64,000 nucleotides of DNA from Oscillospiraceae bacterium. GTDB taxonomy: Bacteria; Bacillota; Clostridia; Oscillospirales; Acutalibacteraceae. The notes beneath the pieces were generated by a model. It had not been told where the DNA came from. It did no database searches and was given only the letters and a program-made list of their open reading frames with translations. The translations under genes were made by a program, and so were the position numbers. The stretch is taken from positions 1 through 64,000 of the forward strand of contig CACWPS010000006.1 in assembly GCA_902762875.1 (NCBI GenBank), read 5' to 3'. This document shows positions 8,397 through 16,683 of the stretch, in pieces. Numbering within the stretch: position 1 is the first letter of the stretch; every line of letters starts with the position of its first letter.

Positions 8397-8875
8397 ATAA
8401 AGAACTGCCCCCTGCCGTCGTCTTCCTCGCCTACCAATTCAACATCCATTTCCTTATAGCGGCGAAGAACAAAATGGGTAGTAGTTGAGGTTACGGAATC
8501 GATAGTTGCAAGCTCTCTTGAGACAAAGCGGGCAATATCCTGAAGTGTTTTTGCCTTTACAACCACATTAAGGTCATACACGCCCGACATAAGGTAGACC
8601 GACTCCACCTCATCGTATTTCATAATCTTTTCGGCAACCTCTTCAAAGCCAAGGCCTGCTTTTGGTACAACATTTAATTCTATTATCGCCGAAACATAGG
8701 GGTTTTCCACCTTCTGCCAGTCAATTATCGCCTTGTAGCCCTTAACAAGTCCGTCTTTTTCCAGCTGTTTAATCTCGTTCTCAACCGTTTTTTCGTCAGA
8801 GCCTAACATCACGGCGATATCCTCGGCTGTGTATTTCGCATTGCGGGCCAATAATTTAAGTATTTCGTATTTCAT
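8393..8875 (-). CDS. Lrp/AsnC family transcriptional regulator
   Basis: 160 aa from the ATG at 8875, which has AAAGGAGG at 8891-8884; the frame is open further upstream but that part lies in the T-box. N-terminal winged HTH (KYTAEDIAVMLGSDEKTVENEIKQLEKDGLVKGY) and C-terminal RAM ligand domain with VYLMSGVYDLNVVVKAKT. Lrp/AsnC proteins bind amino acids and often control the neighbouring amino-acid gene. Translation of the aminotransferase begins inside its stop (4-base overlap), so the two are co-translated. Confidence 0.88.
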   Translation of the reverse strand: MKYEILKLLARNAKYTAEDIAVMLGSDEKTVENEIKQLEKDGLVKGYKAIIDWQKVENPYVSAIIELNVVPKAGLGFEEVAEKIMKYDEVESVYLMSGVYDLNVVVKAKTLQDIARFVSRELATIDSVTSTTTHFVLRRYKEMDVELVGEEDDGRGQFFI

Positions 8876-8894
8876 ATGTATGTCCTCCTTTAAA

Positions 8895-9143
8895 TAATAA
8901 AGCCCCGAACGCCAAAATGACATTCGGGACGAATAAAATCCGTGTTACCACCCTAATTCGGAACAAATTCCGCACTCAACGGTACAAATATACCTTTGTC
9001 CTTTAACGGAGACCGCCGTCTGCCCTTTCGGGAGCCGCTTAAGGGTAGCTTCACCTATAGACCGCCGAAGATTCACACCAACCATCTTCTCTCTTAAAGC
9101 GCAGTCAAAAGACTACTTATCCCTTTCAATGCGTTTGTCTGTT
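8895..9143 (-). promoter_or_regulatory. T-box leader (specifier best read as CUA, leucine)
   Basis: Minus-strand RNA with all T-box landmarks: AGAGAGAAG and GGTTGGTG in the Stem I distal part, GTGAAG before the specifier, the T-box core AGGGTGGTAACACGG (around 8955-8940), and a terminator CCCGAA/TTCGGG (8929-8902) ending in CTTTATTATTT before the ribosome-binding site. Aligning the specifier loop with the Phe (GAAG-TTC) and Thr (GAAC-ACC) T-boxes of this window gives GAAG-CTA, so the codon is at 9048-9046. A one-base shift would read GCU (Ala). The UGGU of the T-box matches an ACCA tRNA end. Confidence 0.85.
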
Positions 9144-9149
9144 TTCTTA

Positions 9150-9178
9150 ATGATAAACCATTTATCCCGTTTTGTCAA
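9150..9178 (-). promoter_or_regulatory. Promoter of the T-box/Lrp/aminotransferase transcript
   Basis: Minus strand TTGACA (9178-9173), 17 bp, TATCAT (9155-9150). The same unusual TATCAT -10 is used by the thrS T-box promoter. Confidence 0.75.
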
Positions 9179-9204
9179 GCGGGAATTGTTTTATTGATAT
9201 TAAA

Positions 9205-9543
9205 CGGGACGATGTGGGCATCGTCCCCTACGAATTTAGATATTCGATATTAGATGTTAGATGTTAGAACGAGAAAAACTAAATTTGACATCGCAGGGCG
9301 GGGCTTGCACCCGCCGTCTAATATCTAATGTCTAACATCTGGTAGGGGAGGGTCTCTGTGCCCTCCCGAAAGTTTTTGCGGATTAACGGGAGGGCACAGA
9401 GGCCCTCCCCTACGACAGTTAATTGAAATTTCGTATAAATTTGCGTCCTCGACTGTCCGTTACCTTGCAAACGGGACGATTGGGCATCGCCCCCTACACA
9501 AGCTAATTGAGTATGCGTAGGGGATGATGCCCACATCATCCCG
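9205..9543. repeat. Cluster of REP/BIME-like hairpin units
   Basis: Five full ~27-nt units plus one degenerate one: 9205-9231(+), 9342-9368(-), 9387-9413(+), degenerate 9433-9459(-), 9472-9497(+), 9517-9543(-). Each, read in its own minus sense, starts GTAG followed by a GC-rich palindrome such as GGGACGATG/CATCGTCCC or GGGAGGGC/GCCCTCCC. Two tail-to-tail pairs (9387-9459 and 9472-9543) have a 19-nt AT-rich linker. This fills the gap between the T-box promoter and the next gene. A 73-codon open frame across it is only repeat sequence. Confidence 0.75.
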
Positions 9544-9550
9544 TAAAAGA

Positions 9551-10096
9551 CTATTTCAAATTATCATCGTAATGCGCACGGTCGCCGCCGATAAATTTAG
9601 GTCTTACCCTTGCCGCTAAAACGGTAGCCGCACCTATACGGTTGTTTTTAAGGCGAACGGGCACAGCCACCTTTTTAAGGTGCATACCTATCATTGTAAA
9701 GCCTATATCAAGCCCCCCGTCGGCACGGATTTCCTCAAGTGCAACAGGCTCCTTGAATGAATTGTACGCCGCAGTTGCAAAGGAGCCGCCCGCCTTAGGC
9801 TGTGGCACAACATTTACAATATCTGCATACGGGACTGCCGCCCGCTCGGTAATAATCGCACGGTTTAGATGCTCACAACACTGTGCGGCTAAAAACACGC
9901 TCTTTTCTTCTGCCGCTTTATAAATGCCCTCAAAAACCTCTTTTGCGGTATCGGGTGACGAATCCGTGCCTATACGAGAGCCCAAAATCTCGCTTGTGGA
10001 ACAGCCTACAACCAAAATCTGCCCCTTTTTGAGACCTGCTGTCTCTATAATTTCCAAAGCGGCGTTATATGCCTGCTCCTTTAAATTTTCGCTCAT
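9551..10096 (-). CDS. YwlG/UPF0340 family protein (TIGR01440)
   Basis: 181 aa, the normal length for this conserved Firmicutes family of unknown biochemical function. Recognised by the N-terminal ILVVGCSTSEILGSRIGTDSS, AAQCCEHLNRA, VNVVPQPKAGGSFA and DIGFTMIGMHLKKVAVPVR. Homologues often lie near serine hydroxymethyltransferase or ribose-5-phosphate isomerase B; here it stands alone between repeats and the divergent pheST transcript. No signal peptide or membrane segment. Confidence 0.88.
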   Translation of the reverse strand: MSENLKEQAYNAALEIIETAGLKKGQILVVGCSTSEILGSRIGTDSSPDTAKEVFEGIYKAAEEKSVFLAAQCCEHLNRAIITERAAVPYADIVNVVPQPKAGGSFATAAYNSFKEPVALEEIRADGGLDIGFTMIGMHLKKVAVPVRLKNNRIGAATVLAARVRPKFIGGDRAHYDDNLK

Positions 10097-10172
10097 AAAA
10101 ACACTTCCTAAAGCAATTTATCTATATTCTACCACTTTTGAGTCTATAATCAAACATTTTTCGCAAAAAATC

Positions 10173-10204
10173 TTGACTTTTTTTTGAGGTAATGATATTA
10201 TAAT
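10173..10204 (+). promoter_or_regulatory. Probable promoter of the pheST T-box transcript
   Basis: TTGACT (10173-10178) and TATAAT (10199-10204). The 20-bp spacing is longer than usual, so one of the elements may be misassigned. Confidence 0.45.
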
Positions 10205-10207
10205 CTA

Positions 10208-10462
10208 AAATGCGCTGATAAAGGAAAGTAGGCTTTAATCTTCTTTCAGAGAGTCCTTGCCGAGGCTGAAAGCGAGGATATGCAGGGTTTCTTCCGAAGT
10301 TCCCTTTTGAGCAGCGCCGCTGAACGAGTTTTCCTGTAGGCGGCGACGGTGGGCACCGTTACAGCCACGGGAGTGTTTGCTCTTTGAGCGAAAAAACGGG
10401 TGGTACCGCGGAGATTTTTAATGCTTCGTCCTGTTACATGGGACGGAGTTTATTTTTTTACG
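10208..10462 (+). promoter_or_regulatory. T-box leader of pheST (specifier UUC, phenylalanine)
   Basis: Contains AAAGGAAAGTAGG at the Stem I base, the specifier loop CCGAAG-TTC-CCTTTTGAG (Phe codon), the T-box core ACGGGTGGTACCGCGG near 10396-10411, and the terminator CTTCGTCC/GGGACGGAG with TTTATTTTTTT (about 10424-10460). Uncharged tRNA-Phe would stabilise the antiterminator. Confidence 0.93.
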
Positions 10463-10473
10463 GAGGTTATACT

Positions 10474-11493
10474 ATGAAAGAAACGCTTGAAAAAATCAGA
10501 GAAGCTGCCGAAAGTGCCCTTAAAGCGGCGGCAGACGAGAGCGAAATTGAAAATTTAAGGGTTAAATACTTAGGCAAAAAGGGGGAGCTTACCGCAGTTT
10601 TAAAGCAGATGGGCTCCCTCTCCCCCGAAGAAAGACCTGTTATGGGTCAGCTTGTAAATGAGGCTAAGCAAAAGCTTGAAACCCTTATCGCCGAAAAGAA
10701 GACCGATTTAAAGGCAAAGGCTACCGAAATTAAGCTTAAATCCGAGACTATCGATATTACAATGCCCGCAAAAGAGGTTAAATGCGGCGGACTTCACCCC
10801 TTAAACCATGTTGTAAACGATATGATTGACATTTTCCAGTCTATGGGCTTTGATGTTGTGGACGGCCCCGAGGTTGAAACCGACCACTACAACTTTGAAT
10901 GCCTGAATGTTCCCGCAGACCACCCCGCTCGTGATATGCAGGACACATTTTACCTTGCAGAAAATCTGCTTTTAAGAACCCAGACCTCTGCCGCACAGAT
11001 TAGAACAATGGAAAACCGCAAGCCCCCTATCCGTGTTATCTGCCCAGGGCGTGTTTACAGAGCAGACGAGGTTGACGCAACCCATTCCCCTGTTTTCCAC
11101 CAGCTTGAGGGTCTTGTGGTAGATAAGGGCATTACAATGTGCGACCTTAAGGGCGTGCTTGAGCAGTTTGCCCACGAAATCTACGGTAGTGACACAAAGG
11201 TGCGCTTCCGCCCCTCCTTCTTCCCCTTTACAGAGCCCAGCGTTGAGGTTGATGTTTCCTGTAGCGAGTGCGGTGGCAAGGGCTGCAGAGTATGCAAGGG
11301 CGCAGGCTGGATTGAGATTTTGGGTGCAGGTATGGTACACCCGAATGTGCTTCGCTCCTGCGGAATTGACCCCGAGGAGTATTCGGGCTTTGCCTTCGGA
11401 ATAGGCATTGACCGCATCACCACCACCCGTTACAAGATAAGCGATATCCGTCTTCTTTTCGAGAATGACAAGCGCTTTCTTGAGCAGTTTTAA
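10474..11493 (+). CDS. pheS: Phenylalanyl-tRNA synthetase alpha subunit
   Basis: 339 aa from the ATG at 10474 preceded by ACGGAGG; the open frame upstream lies in the T-box. N-terminal coiled coil (1-90), then the class II catalytic core: motif 1 around [16 protein letters not shown], motif 2 [27 protein letters not shown], motif 3 [25 protein letters not shown] insertion has four cysteines, as in some bacterial PheS. It forms an alpha2beta2 enzyme with PheT, encoded 13 bp downstream. Confidence 0.97.
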   Translation: MKETLEKIREAAESALKAAADESEIENLRVKYLGKKGELTAVLKQMGSLSPEERPVMGQLVNEAKQKLETLIAEKKTDLKAKATEIKLKSETIDITMPAKEVKCGGLHPLNHVVNDMIDIFQSMGFDVVDGPEVETDHYNFECLNVPADHPARDMQDTFYLAENLLLRTQTSAAQIRTMENRKPPIRVICPGRVYRADEVDATHSPVFHQLEGLVVDKGITMCDLKGVLEQFAHEIYGSDTKVRFRPSFFPFTEPSVEVDVSCSECGGKGCRVCKGAGWIEILGAGMVHPNVLRSCGIDPEEYSGFAFGIGIDRITTTRYKISDIRLLFENDKRFLEQF

Positions 11494-11506
11494 GGAGGGC
11501 TAACAA

Positions 11507-13897
11507 ATGAAGATTTCACTTAATCATTTAAGAAATTATGTTGATATAAATGTATCCCCCGAGGAGCTTTGCGACCGTATGGTAATGGCGGGCTTCGAGG
11601 TTGAGGATATTGAAAAGCAGGGCGAAAACATCAAAAATGTTGTGGCCGCAAGGATTCTTAAAATCACACCCCACGAAAATTCCGACCATTTGCAAATTTG
11701 CCAAATGGATGTGGGAGCAGGCGAGCCTGTGCAAATTGTAACAGGTGCACAGAATATTCACGAAGGTGATTATGTTCCAGCCGCACTGGATGACAGCTAC
11801 TTACCTAACGGAGCACACATTGTTGCGGGCAAGCTCCGTGGTGTAGAGTCAAACGGTATGCTCTGCTCGGGGGGCGAATTATGCCTTACCGAGGCCGATT
11901 ATGAGGGCGCAGAGGTAAATGGCATACTCATTTTAAAGGGCGAGCCGAAGCCGGGTACCGATATGCGTGAGGTTTTAGGCTTAAATGATTACATTATCGA
12001 CTTTAAAATCACCGCAAACCGCCCCGACTGCAACTGCTTCTTAGGGGTTGCTAAGGAAATTTCGGTGGTACTGGGCACAAAATTCACCGCTCCCAAGCCC
12101 GAATATAAAACCGTAGGCGGGAATATTTCCGATTATATTTATATTGAGGTCAGAAACTTTGACCTTTGCCCCCGTTACATCGGCAGAGTGGTTAAAAACC
12201 TTAGAATCAAGGAATCCCCCGACTGGATAAAAAAGGCTATAACCGCCGCAGGTATGAGACCTATTAACAACATAGTTGATATTACAAACTTTGTTATGTT
12301 GGAAACAGGTCAGCCTATGCACGCCTTTAACTACAATGATATAAGGGGTCATCAAATAATCGTCCGCAATGCCGAGAACGGCGAGAGCATCACCACCATT
12401 GACGGCACAGAACATAACCTCAACTCCGATATGCTTGTAATCGCCGACGGCGAGCAGCCCTCCTGCCTTGCGGGAATTATGGGCGGTAAGGAATCGGAGA
12501 TTGAGAGCGACACCACCGATTTGTTCCTTGAATCCGCAAAGTTCCGCCGTGACAATATCCGCCATACGGGACGCACCTTAGGTATACGCACCGAGGCCAG
12601 CGGCCGTTATGAGCGTGGGGTTGACATTATGAATGTTGAGTATGCCTCCGAGCGGGCACTCCAGCTTATTTATGAGCTTGACGCAGGCGACATTATCGAC
12701 GGCGCTATCGACCTTAACAACGGTCTGCCTGAGGAAAGAGTTATCAATGTCACCACCGATAAAATTATGAGCCTTATCGGTGTTGATGTTCCCGATGAAA
12801 AGATTATCTCTATTTTAAACAGCTTAGGATTGCCCACAGTTGCTAACGGCAAGGAATTAACGGTAAGAGTCCCCTCTATCCGTGACGATATTGAGGACCG
12901 TGCCGACCTTGCGGAAGAGGTTATGCGTATTTACGGCTATGACCACATTGTAGGTAAGCCTATGCGTGGCGAGGTTGTTAGGGGTAAAAAACTGCCCGAG
13001 CGTATTAAGACCGATAAGATTAAGGACTTCCTTATAAGCGCAGGCGCAAGGGAAATTGCCACCTACTCATTTATCAGCTCCTCGGCGCTTGATACCCTAT
13101 TGCTCGACGAAAAGGACGAAAGAAGAAATCAGATTAAGATAATCAACCCCTTAGGTGATGAGTACTCCACAATGCGCACACAGCTTACCACAAGTATGCT
13201 TACAGTGCTTGCCACCAACATCAACCGCAAGATTACAAACGCAAGATTCTTTGAGGCATCAAAGCGCTTTGTTCCGAAATCCTTACCGATTACCGAACAG
13301 CCCGAGGAGCTCCCCACCCTCTCCATAGGAATTTACGGCAAGGATGAAGATTTCTTCACATTAAAGGGCATAATAGAGGGTGTAATGAAGCTTTGCGGAG
13401 CACATACACAGTACGAGAGAAGTGCCGAGCCCTATCTCCACCCGGGCCGTCAGGCGCTAGTTAAGGCAAACAATACCCCCGCCGCAGTTTTCGGCGAGGT
13501 TCACCCGACGGTTTCCGCCGCTTACGGAATCGACTGCCGTGTATATGTTGCCGAAATTAAGCTTGATGTTCTGCTTAATATAAACAAGCGCAAGACCCTT
13601 TACAAGCCCCTGCCTAAGTTCCCCGCCGTTGAGCGAGACTTTGCAATGCTCTGTGATGCCGATTTACCTGTAGGCGCACTTGAAAAGGCTATTACCAAGG
13701 GTGCGGGCAGACTGCTTGAGAGAATAGAGCTGTTTGATGTATATTCAGGCTCCCAGATTCCCGAGGGCAAAAAGAGCGTAGCCTACAGCGTATGGCTCCG
13801 TTCGGCGGACAGCACCCTTACAGATAAAGAAATCGAGACAGTAAGTGCCTCGATAATAAGTAATCTTGAAAAAACCGGTGCCGAGCTTAGAAAATAA
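11507..13897 (+). CDS. pheT: Phenylalanyl-tRNA synthetase beta subunit
   Basis: 796 aa, full length. N-terminal EMAP/tRNA-binding domain (about 40-150, HENSDHLQICQMDVG), B1/B3/B4 domain with TANRPDCNCFLGVAKE, the editing region with NNIVDITNFVMLETGQPMHAF, B5, a class II-like core and the C-terminal anticodon-binding FDX-ACB domain (FPAVERDFAMLCD to the end). AGGAGG ribosome-binding site. Co-transcribed with pheS under the T-box. Confidence 0.97.
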   Translation: MKISLNHLRNYVDINVSPEELCDRMVMAGFEVEDIEKQGENIKNVVAARILKITPHENSDHLQICQMDVGAGEPVQIVTGAQNIHEGDYVPAALDDSYLPNGAHIVAGKLRGVESNGMLCSGGELCLTEADYEGAEVNGILILKGEPKPGTDMREVLGLNDYIIDFKITANRPDCNCFLGVAKEISVVLGTKFTAPKPEYKTVGGNISDYIYIEVRNFDLCPRYIGRVVKNLRIKESPDWIKKAITAAGMRPINNIVDITNFVMLETGQPMHAFNYNDIRGHQIIVRNAENGESITTIDGTEHNLNSDMLVIADGEQPSCLAGIMGGKESEIESDTTDLFLESAKFRRDNIRHTGRTLGIRTEASGRYERGVDIMNVEYASERALQLIYELDAGDIIDGAIDLNNGLPEERVINVTTDKIMSLIGVDVPDEKIISILNSLGLPTVANGKELTVRVPSIRDDIEDRADLAEEVMRIYGYDHIVGKPMRGEVVRGKKLPERIKTDKIKDFLISAGAREIATYSFISSSALDTLLLDEKDERRNQIKIINPLGDEYSTMRTQLTTSMLTVLATNINRKITNARFFEASKRFVPKSLPITEQPEELPTLSIGIYGKDEDFFTLKGIIEGVMKLCGAHTQYERSAEPYLHPGRQALVKANNTPAAVFGEVHPTVSAAYGIDCRVYVAEIKLDVLLNINKRKTLYKPLPKFPAVERDFAMLCDADLPVGALEKAITKGAGRLLERIELFDVYSGSQIPEGKKSVAYSVWLRSADSTLTDKEIETVSASIISNLEKTGAELRK

Positions 13898-13900
13898 TAC

Positions 13901-13929
13901 TTGAACTTTTCTTAGAAAAGGTATAGAAT
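13901..13929 (+). promoter_or_regulatory. Promoter of the ireB-like gene
   Basis: TTGAAC (13901-13906), 17 bp, TAGAAT (13924-13929), starting 3 bp after the pheT stop. Confidence 0.5.
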
Positions 13930-13959
13930 ATAATTAATACTATATGAGAGGTGTTATGG

Positions 13960-14205
13960 ATGAATGACAGAACAATGACCTTTTCCATCGGCGACCAGAC
14001 CGAGCAGGAAATCAGAAACATACTGACCTTAGTGTATGACGCACTAAAGGAAAAGGGCTACAACCCGATTAATCAGATTGTCGGATATATACTATCCGAA
14101 GACCCAACCTATATCACCACTCATAAAAATGCACGCAATCTTATAAGAAAAATTGACCGTGATACCCTTTTGCAGTCCCTTGTAAGATATTATCTCAGTG
14201 CGTGA
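13960..14205 (+). CDS. ireB: IreB family regulatory phosphoprotein (UPF0297/YrzL)
   Basis: 81 aa from the ATG at 13960 with GAGAGGTG at 13946-13953. Nearly whole-length family signature: [72 protein letters not shown]. In Enterococcus IreB is a phosphorylated target of the PASTA kinase IreK and lowers cephalosporin resistance. In most Firmicutes it precedes ruvX (yqgF), which is absent here; a terminator follows directly. Confidence 0.93.
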   Translation: MNDRTMTFSIGDQTEQEIRNILTLVYDALKEKGYNPINQIVGYILSEDPTYITTHKNARNLIRKIDRDTLLQSLVRYYLSA

Positions 14206-14220
14206 CCATATGATTTATTA

Positions 14221-14248
14221 AAGCCGCCCAACAAGGCGGCTTTTTTAT
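14221..14248 (+). terminator. Terminator after ireB
   Basis: AAGCCGCC (14221-14228) pairs with GGCGGCTT (14235-14242), followed by TTTTTA. Confidence 0.88.
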
Positions 14249-14472
14249 TTGCTTACTTCTCTTTTTTCGGTACGCCCTGTAAGGTAATCAAGGGATACTC
14301 CGTAACAATCGGCTATTTTTATCAGTATATCAAGCTTAGGCTCTCTGGTCATTAATTCATAGTTTTGGTATGTTTTTTCGCTGATGTCGCAATATACCGC
14401 AACCTGCCATTGTGCTAAACCCCTTGCCTTTCGGCATTCTCTTAAACGCCTCGATAAAATATCTCTCATCAT
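14245..14472 (-). CDS. Small XRE-type helix-turn-helix regulator
   Basis: 75 aa, essentially a single HTH_3 domain: LRECRKARGLAQWQVAVYCDISEKTYQNYELMTREPKLDILIKIADCYGVSLDYLTGR. The start is preceded by AGGTGATGA. No effector domain. It faces a divergent promoter with a 16-bp palindrome at its +1 region, a likely operator, so it may repress the short gene on the other strand and itself. Confidence 0.88.
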   Translation of the reverse strand: MMRDILSRRLRECRKARGLAQWQVAVYCDISEKTYQNYELMTREPKLDILIKIADCYGVSLDYLTGRTEKREVSK

Positions 14473-14491
14473 TCATCACCTACAAATGTTC

Positions 14492-14545
14492 TTGACATTT
14501 TAATTATGAATGATTAAAATTAATTATATACCAACATTTGTTGGT
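14492..14545 (+). promoter_or_regulatory. Divergent promoter with palindromic operator
   Basis: TTGACA (14492-14497), 17 bp, TAAAAT (14515-14520), then the perfect palindrome ACCAACATTTGTTGGT at 14530-14545, just after the expected transcription start. Position and symmetry suit a repressor site for the neighbouring XRE protein (inference). Confidence 0.55.
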
Positions 14546-14569
14546 GATTATAATTTAGTAGGTGAAAAA

Positions 14570-14728
14570 ATGTCTGAAATTTGTCTTGAATGTTATAATG
14601 AAATAATGGGGACTAACATTAGATATTTGGTTTCTAAATTTACACGCATTTGCGCTTCGCACGACCCCATTTCTGCGCAGACAGAAATGAGGGGGAAGAG
14701 CCTCCCTTGCCTAAAGGGAGGTGGCTGA
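14570..14728 (+). CDS. Short cysteine-containing protein, probably truncated by a repeat
   Basis: 52 codons from ATG 14570 with TAGGTG upstream and a good promoter. The first ~16 residues (MSEICLECYNEIMGTN) resemble small clostridial CxxC proteins that continue with a second cysteine pair. Here the similarity stops and the rest of the frame reads through low-complexity repeat sequence beginning near 14665. Most likely a remnant, possibly still expressed. Confidence 0.4.
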   Translation: MSEICLECYNEIMGTNIRYLVSKFTRICASHDPISAQTEMRGKSLPCLKGGG

Positions 14729-14833
14729 GCGTAGCGAAGTCGGAGGGATTTTATTCAGCTTTCCACAAGTCCAATATCCCCCAGTCACGGCTTCGCGCGT
14801 GCCAGCCCCCGTGAGGCTTGCGGGGCCTTTTTT
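14665..14833. repeat. MITE-like intergenic repeat, mosaic copy
   Basis: A hairpin CATTTCTG/CAGAAATG at 14668-14689, then the block CCTCCCTTGCCTAAAGGGAGG (from about 14701), a GCTGAGCGTAGCGAAGTC segment, and a CCCCCAGTCACGGCTTCGC block (from about 14780). The same blocks, reordered, recur at 55159-55330, and the first recurs at 58759-59074. It ends in CCCCG/CGGGG plus a T run at about 14808-14833 that could terminate transcription. Confidence 0.6.
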
Positions 14834-14882
14834 TATAATAATAAAGTTTTTTCCGCAAATACTAACCCATAGGGTGAAAAAA

Positions 14883-15395
14883 ATGGTGATACTTTTTTCG
14901 GGGCGAAAAAGTGCGGTTGAAAAGGAAATTATAGAAATTTTATGCTCATTCGGAGCAAACTATATCTCGGATAAGGCGGTAAGCTCTGTAGGCGGGCGGT
15001 TTACGGTTATAAGCGAGTACAAGAAAACCGATATAAAATCAAAAAGCGGTATCGCCGTTTTTATAGACGATACCGACCGTTTTAAAAATCAGTTTTTTCC
15101 GAAAGGGATAATCGGAATTTGCGAGGACGGGAACTTAGCGGCGCTTAAAGCCTTTAAGGACAGCGAAACACCCGTTATAACCTGCGGTATGGGAGCTAAA
15201 AACACCGTTACCCTTTCAAGCTTTGGGGACGCTTCACTTTTAGCTTCCCTGCAACGCACCGTCACCGACTTTAAAGGTCAAGACATAGACCCCGCCGAGT
15301 TTAAAATAAAGCTTACTAAAAGATATTCGCCCTTTGCGGTTATGGCATCTGCGGCGGTGCTGTTGCTAATAGGCATAAAGCCCGATACTTTTTAA
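14883..15395 (+). CDS. Hypothetical protein, 170 aa
   Basis: Not recognised. The start at 14883 follows AGGGTG; upstream the frame runs into repeat DNA. It begins MVILFSGRKSAVEKEIIEIL and alternates beta-like hydrophobic stretches (FTVISEY, GIAVFIDD, GIIGIC, PVITCGMG) with polar helices, like a Rossmann-type or Mur-ligase-like alpha/beta fold. The C-terminus is hydrophobic (SPFAVMASAAVLLLIGI) and could be a membrane helix or buried strand. It converges on the malic enzyme gene with overlapping stop codons. Confidence 0.7.
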   Translation: MVILFSGRKSAVEKEIIEILCSFGANYISDKAVSSVGGRFTVISEYKKTDIKSKSGIAVFIDDTDRFKNQFFPKGIIGICEDGNLAALKAFKDSETPVITCGMGAKNTVTLSSFGDASLLASLQRTVTDFKGQDIDPAEFKIKLTKRYSPFAVMASAAVLLLIGIKPDTF

Positions 15396-16564
15396 AGCCT
15401 TGCTACGCCCGACTCCCTCGCCGCCTTTGCAACGGCTTTAGCTACTGTTGGGGCAATTCTTTCATCAAATGCCTTGGGCAGAATGTACTCCTCGTTAAGC
15501 TCCTCATCACTTACAAGGTTTGCCAGCGCATAAACCGCCGCCATCTGCATTTCCTCGTTAATATCGGAGGCTCTTACATCAAGGGCACCTCTGAAAATGC
15601 CGGGGAAGGCCAAAACATTGTTAATCTGATTCGGGAAGTCGGAACGGCCTGTGCCTACAACCGACGCACCGCCTTTTTTAGCCTCGTCGGGCATAATTTC
15701 GGGAACGGGGTTTGCCATAGCGAAGACCGCCGCACCCTTGTTCATTGTAGCAACCATTTCTTTAGTCACTACATTTGGAGCAGACACGCCGATAAATACA
15801 TCGGCGTTTTTCATTACATCAGCAAGACTTCCCTTTTCTCCCTTCGGGTTAGTCTTAAGGCTTAACTCGGTATGGGCGGGAGAAAGACCCTCCATACCCT
15901 TATAAATTGCTCCCGCCTTATCGCACATAATAAGGTTTTTAAGCCCTAATTTTAAGAGTAATTCACCGATAGCCGTTCCTGCCGCTCCCGCACCGTTAAT
16001 TACACATTTAATGTCGGTCAGCTTTTTGCCCGTTATCTTAAGGGCGTTTGTAACAGCCGCCGCAACGCAGATAGCCGTGCCGTGCTGGTCATCGTGGAAC
16101 ACGGGAATGTCACAGCGTTCCTTAAGCTTTTTTTCAATCTCAAAGCAACGGGGTGCGGCAATATCCTCTAAATTAATACCGCCGAAGCTACCCGAAATTC
16201 TGTAAACCGTATCCACAATCTCGTCCACATCGTTAGAGCGAATACAAATCGGGAATGCGTCAACCCCCGCAAACTCTTTGAAGAGCACGCATTTACCCTC
16301 CATTACGGGCATACCCGCCTCGGGTCCTATGTTGCCGAGGCCTAAGACCGCCGAGCCGTCGGTTACAACTGCGATTAAATTAGAGCGCCTTGTAAGCTCA
16401 AAGGATTTATTATAATCCTTTTCTATTTCAAGACAGGGCTGGGCTACACCCGGGGTATATGCAATAGACAAATCCTCCGCATTCTTAACCGAGGTGCGGG
16501 AAACAACCTCGATTTTTCCCTGCCATTCGTAATGCTTTTTTAATGCTTCTTCTTTTAAATCCAT
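15392..16564 (-). CDS. NAD(P)-dependent malic enzyme
   Basis: 390 aa, the short bacterial form. Decarboxylates malate to pyruvate. Visible: YTPGVAQPC near residue 36, VTDGSAVLGLGNIGPEAGMPVMEGK (substrate and metal site), FHDDQHGTA (metal ligand Asp), the Rossmann motif INGAGAAGTAIG, MANPVPEIMPDEA, and INNVLAFPGIFRGALD. No phosphotransacetylase fusion. NAD versus NADP preference cannot be read reliably. Monocistronic, with a weak TATACT -10 near 16603-16608 on the minus strand. Confidence 0.93.
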   Translation of the reverse strand: MDLKEEALKKHYEWQGKIEVVSRTSVKNAEDLSIAYTPGVAQPCLEIEKDYNKSFELTRRSNLIAVVTDGSAVLGLGNIGPEAGMPVMEGKCVLFKEFAGVDAFPICIRSNDVDEIVDTVYRISGSFGGINLEDIAAPRCFEIEKKLKERCDIPVFHDDQHGTAICVAAAVTNALKITGKKLTDIKCVINGAGAAGTAIGELLLKLGLKNLIMCDKAGAIYKGMEGLSPAHTELSLKTNPKGEKGSLADVMKNADVFIGVSAPNVVTKEMVATMNKGAAVFAMANPVPEIMPDEAKKGGASVVGTGRSDFPNQINNVLAFPGIFRGALDVRASDINEEMQMAAVYALANLVSDEELNEEYILPKAFDERIAPTVAKAVAKAARESGVARL

Positions 16565-16683
16565 TCTTTAACACCGTCCGAAATTTTGTATATAATACAG
16601 TATACCATATTTTTCACCACAATAACAGCATTATTTGAATAAAACATATCATTTTGTCAAAAATATTAAAAAGAAGGTGTGGT

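Noticed and set aside
9318-9539. 73-codon open frame on the minus strand
   Set aside because: Runs entirely through the REP-like hairpin repeats; no ribosome-binding site and no protein-like composition.
9205-9543. CRISPR array
   Set aside because: Units are palindromic, alternate in orientation and lack regular unique spacers; the REP/BIME description fits better.
10384-10473. 30-residue N-terminal extension of PheS
   Set aside because: Lies in the T-box terminator; ACGGAGG and ATG 10474 define the start.
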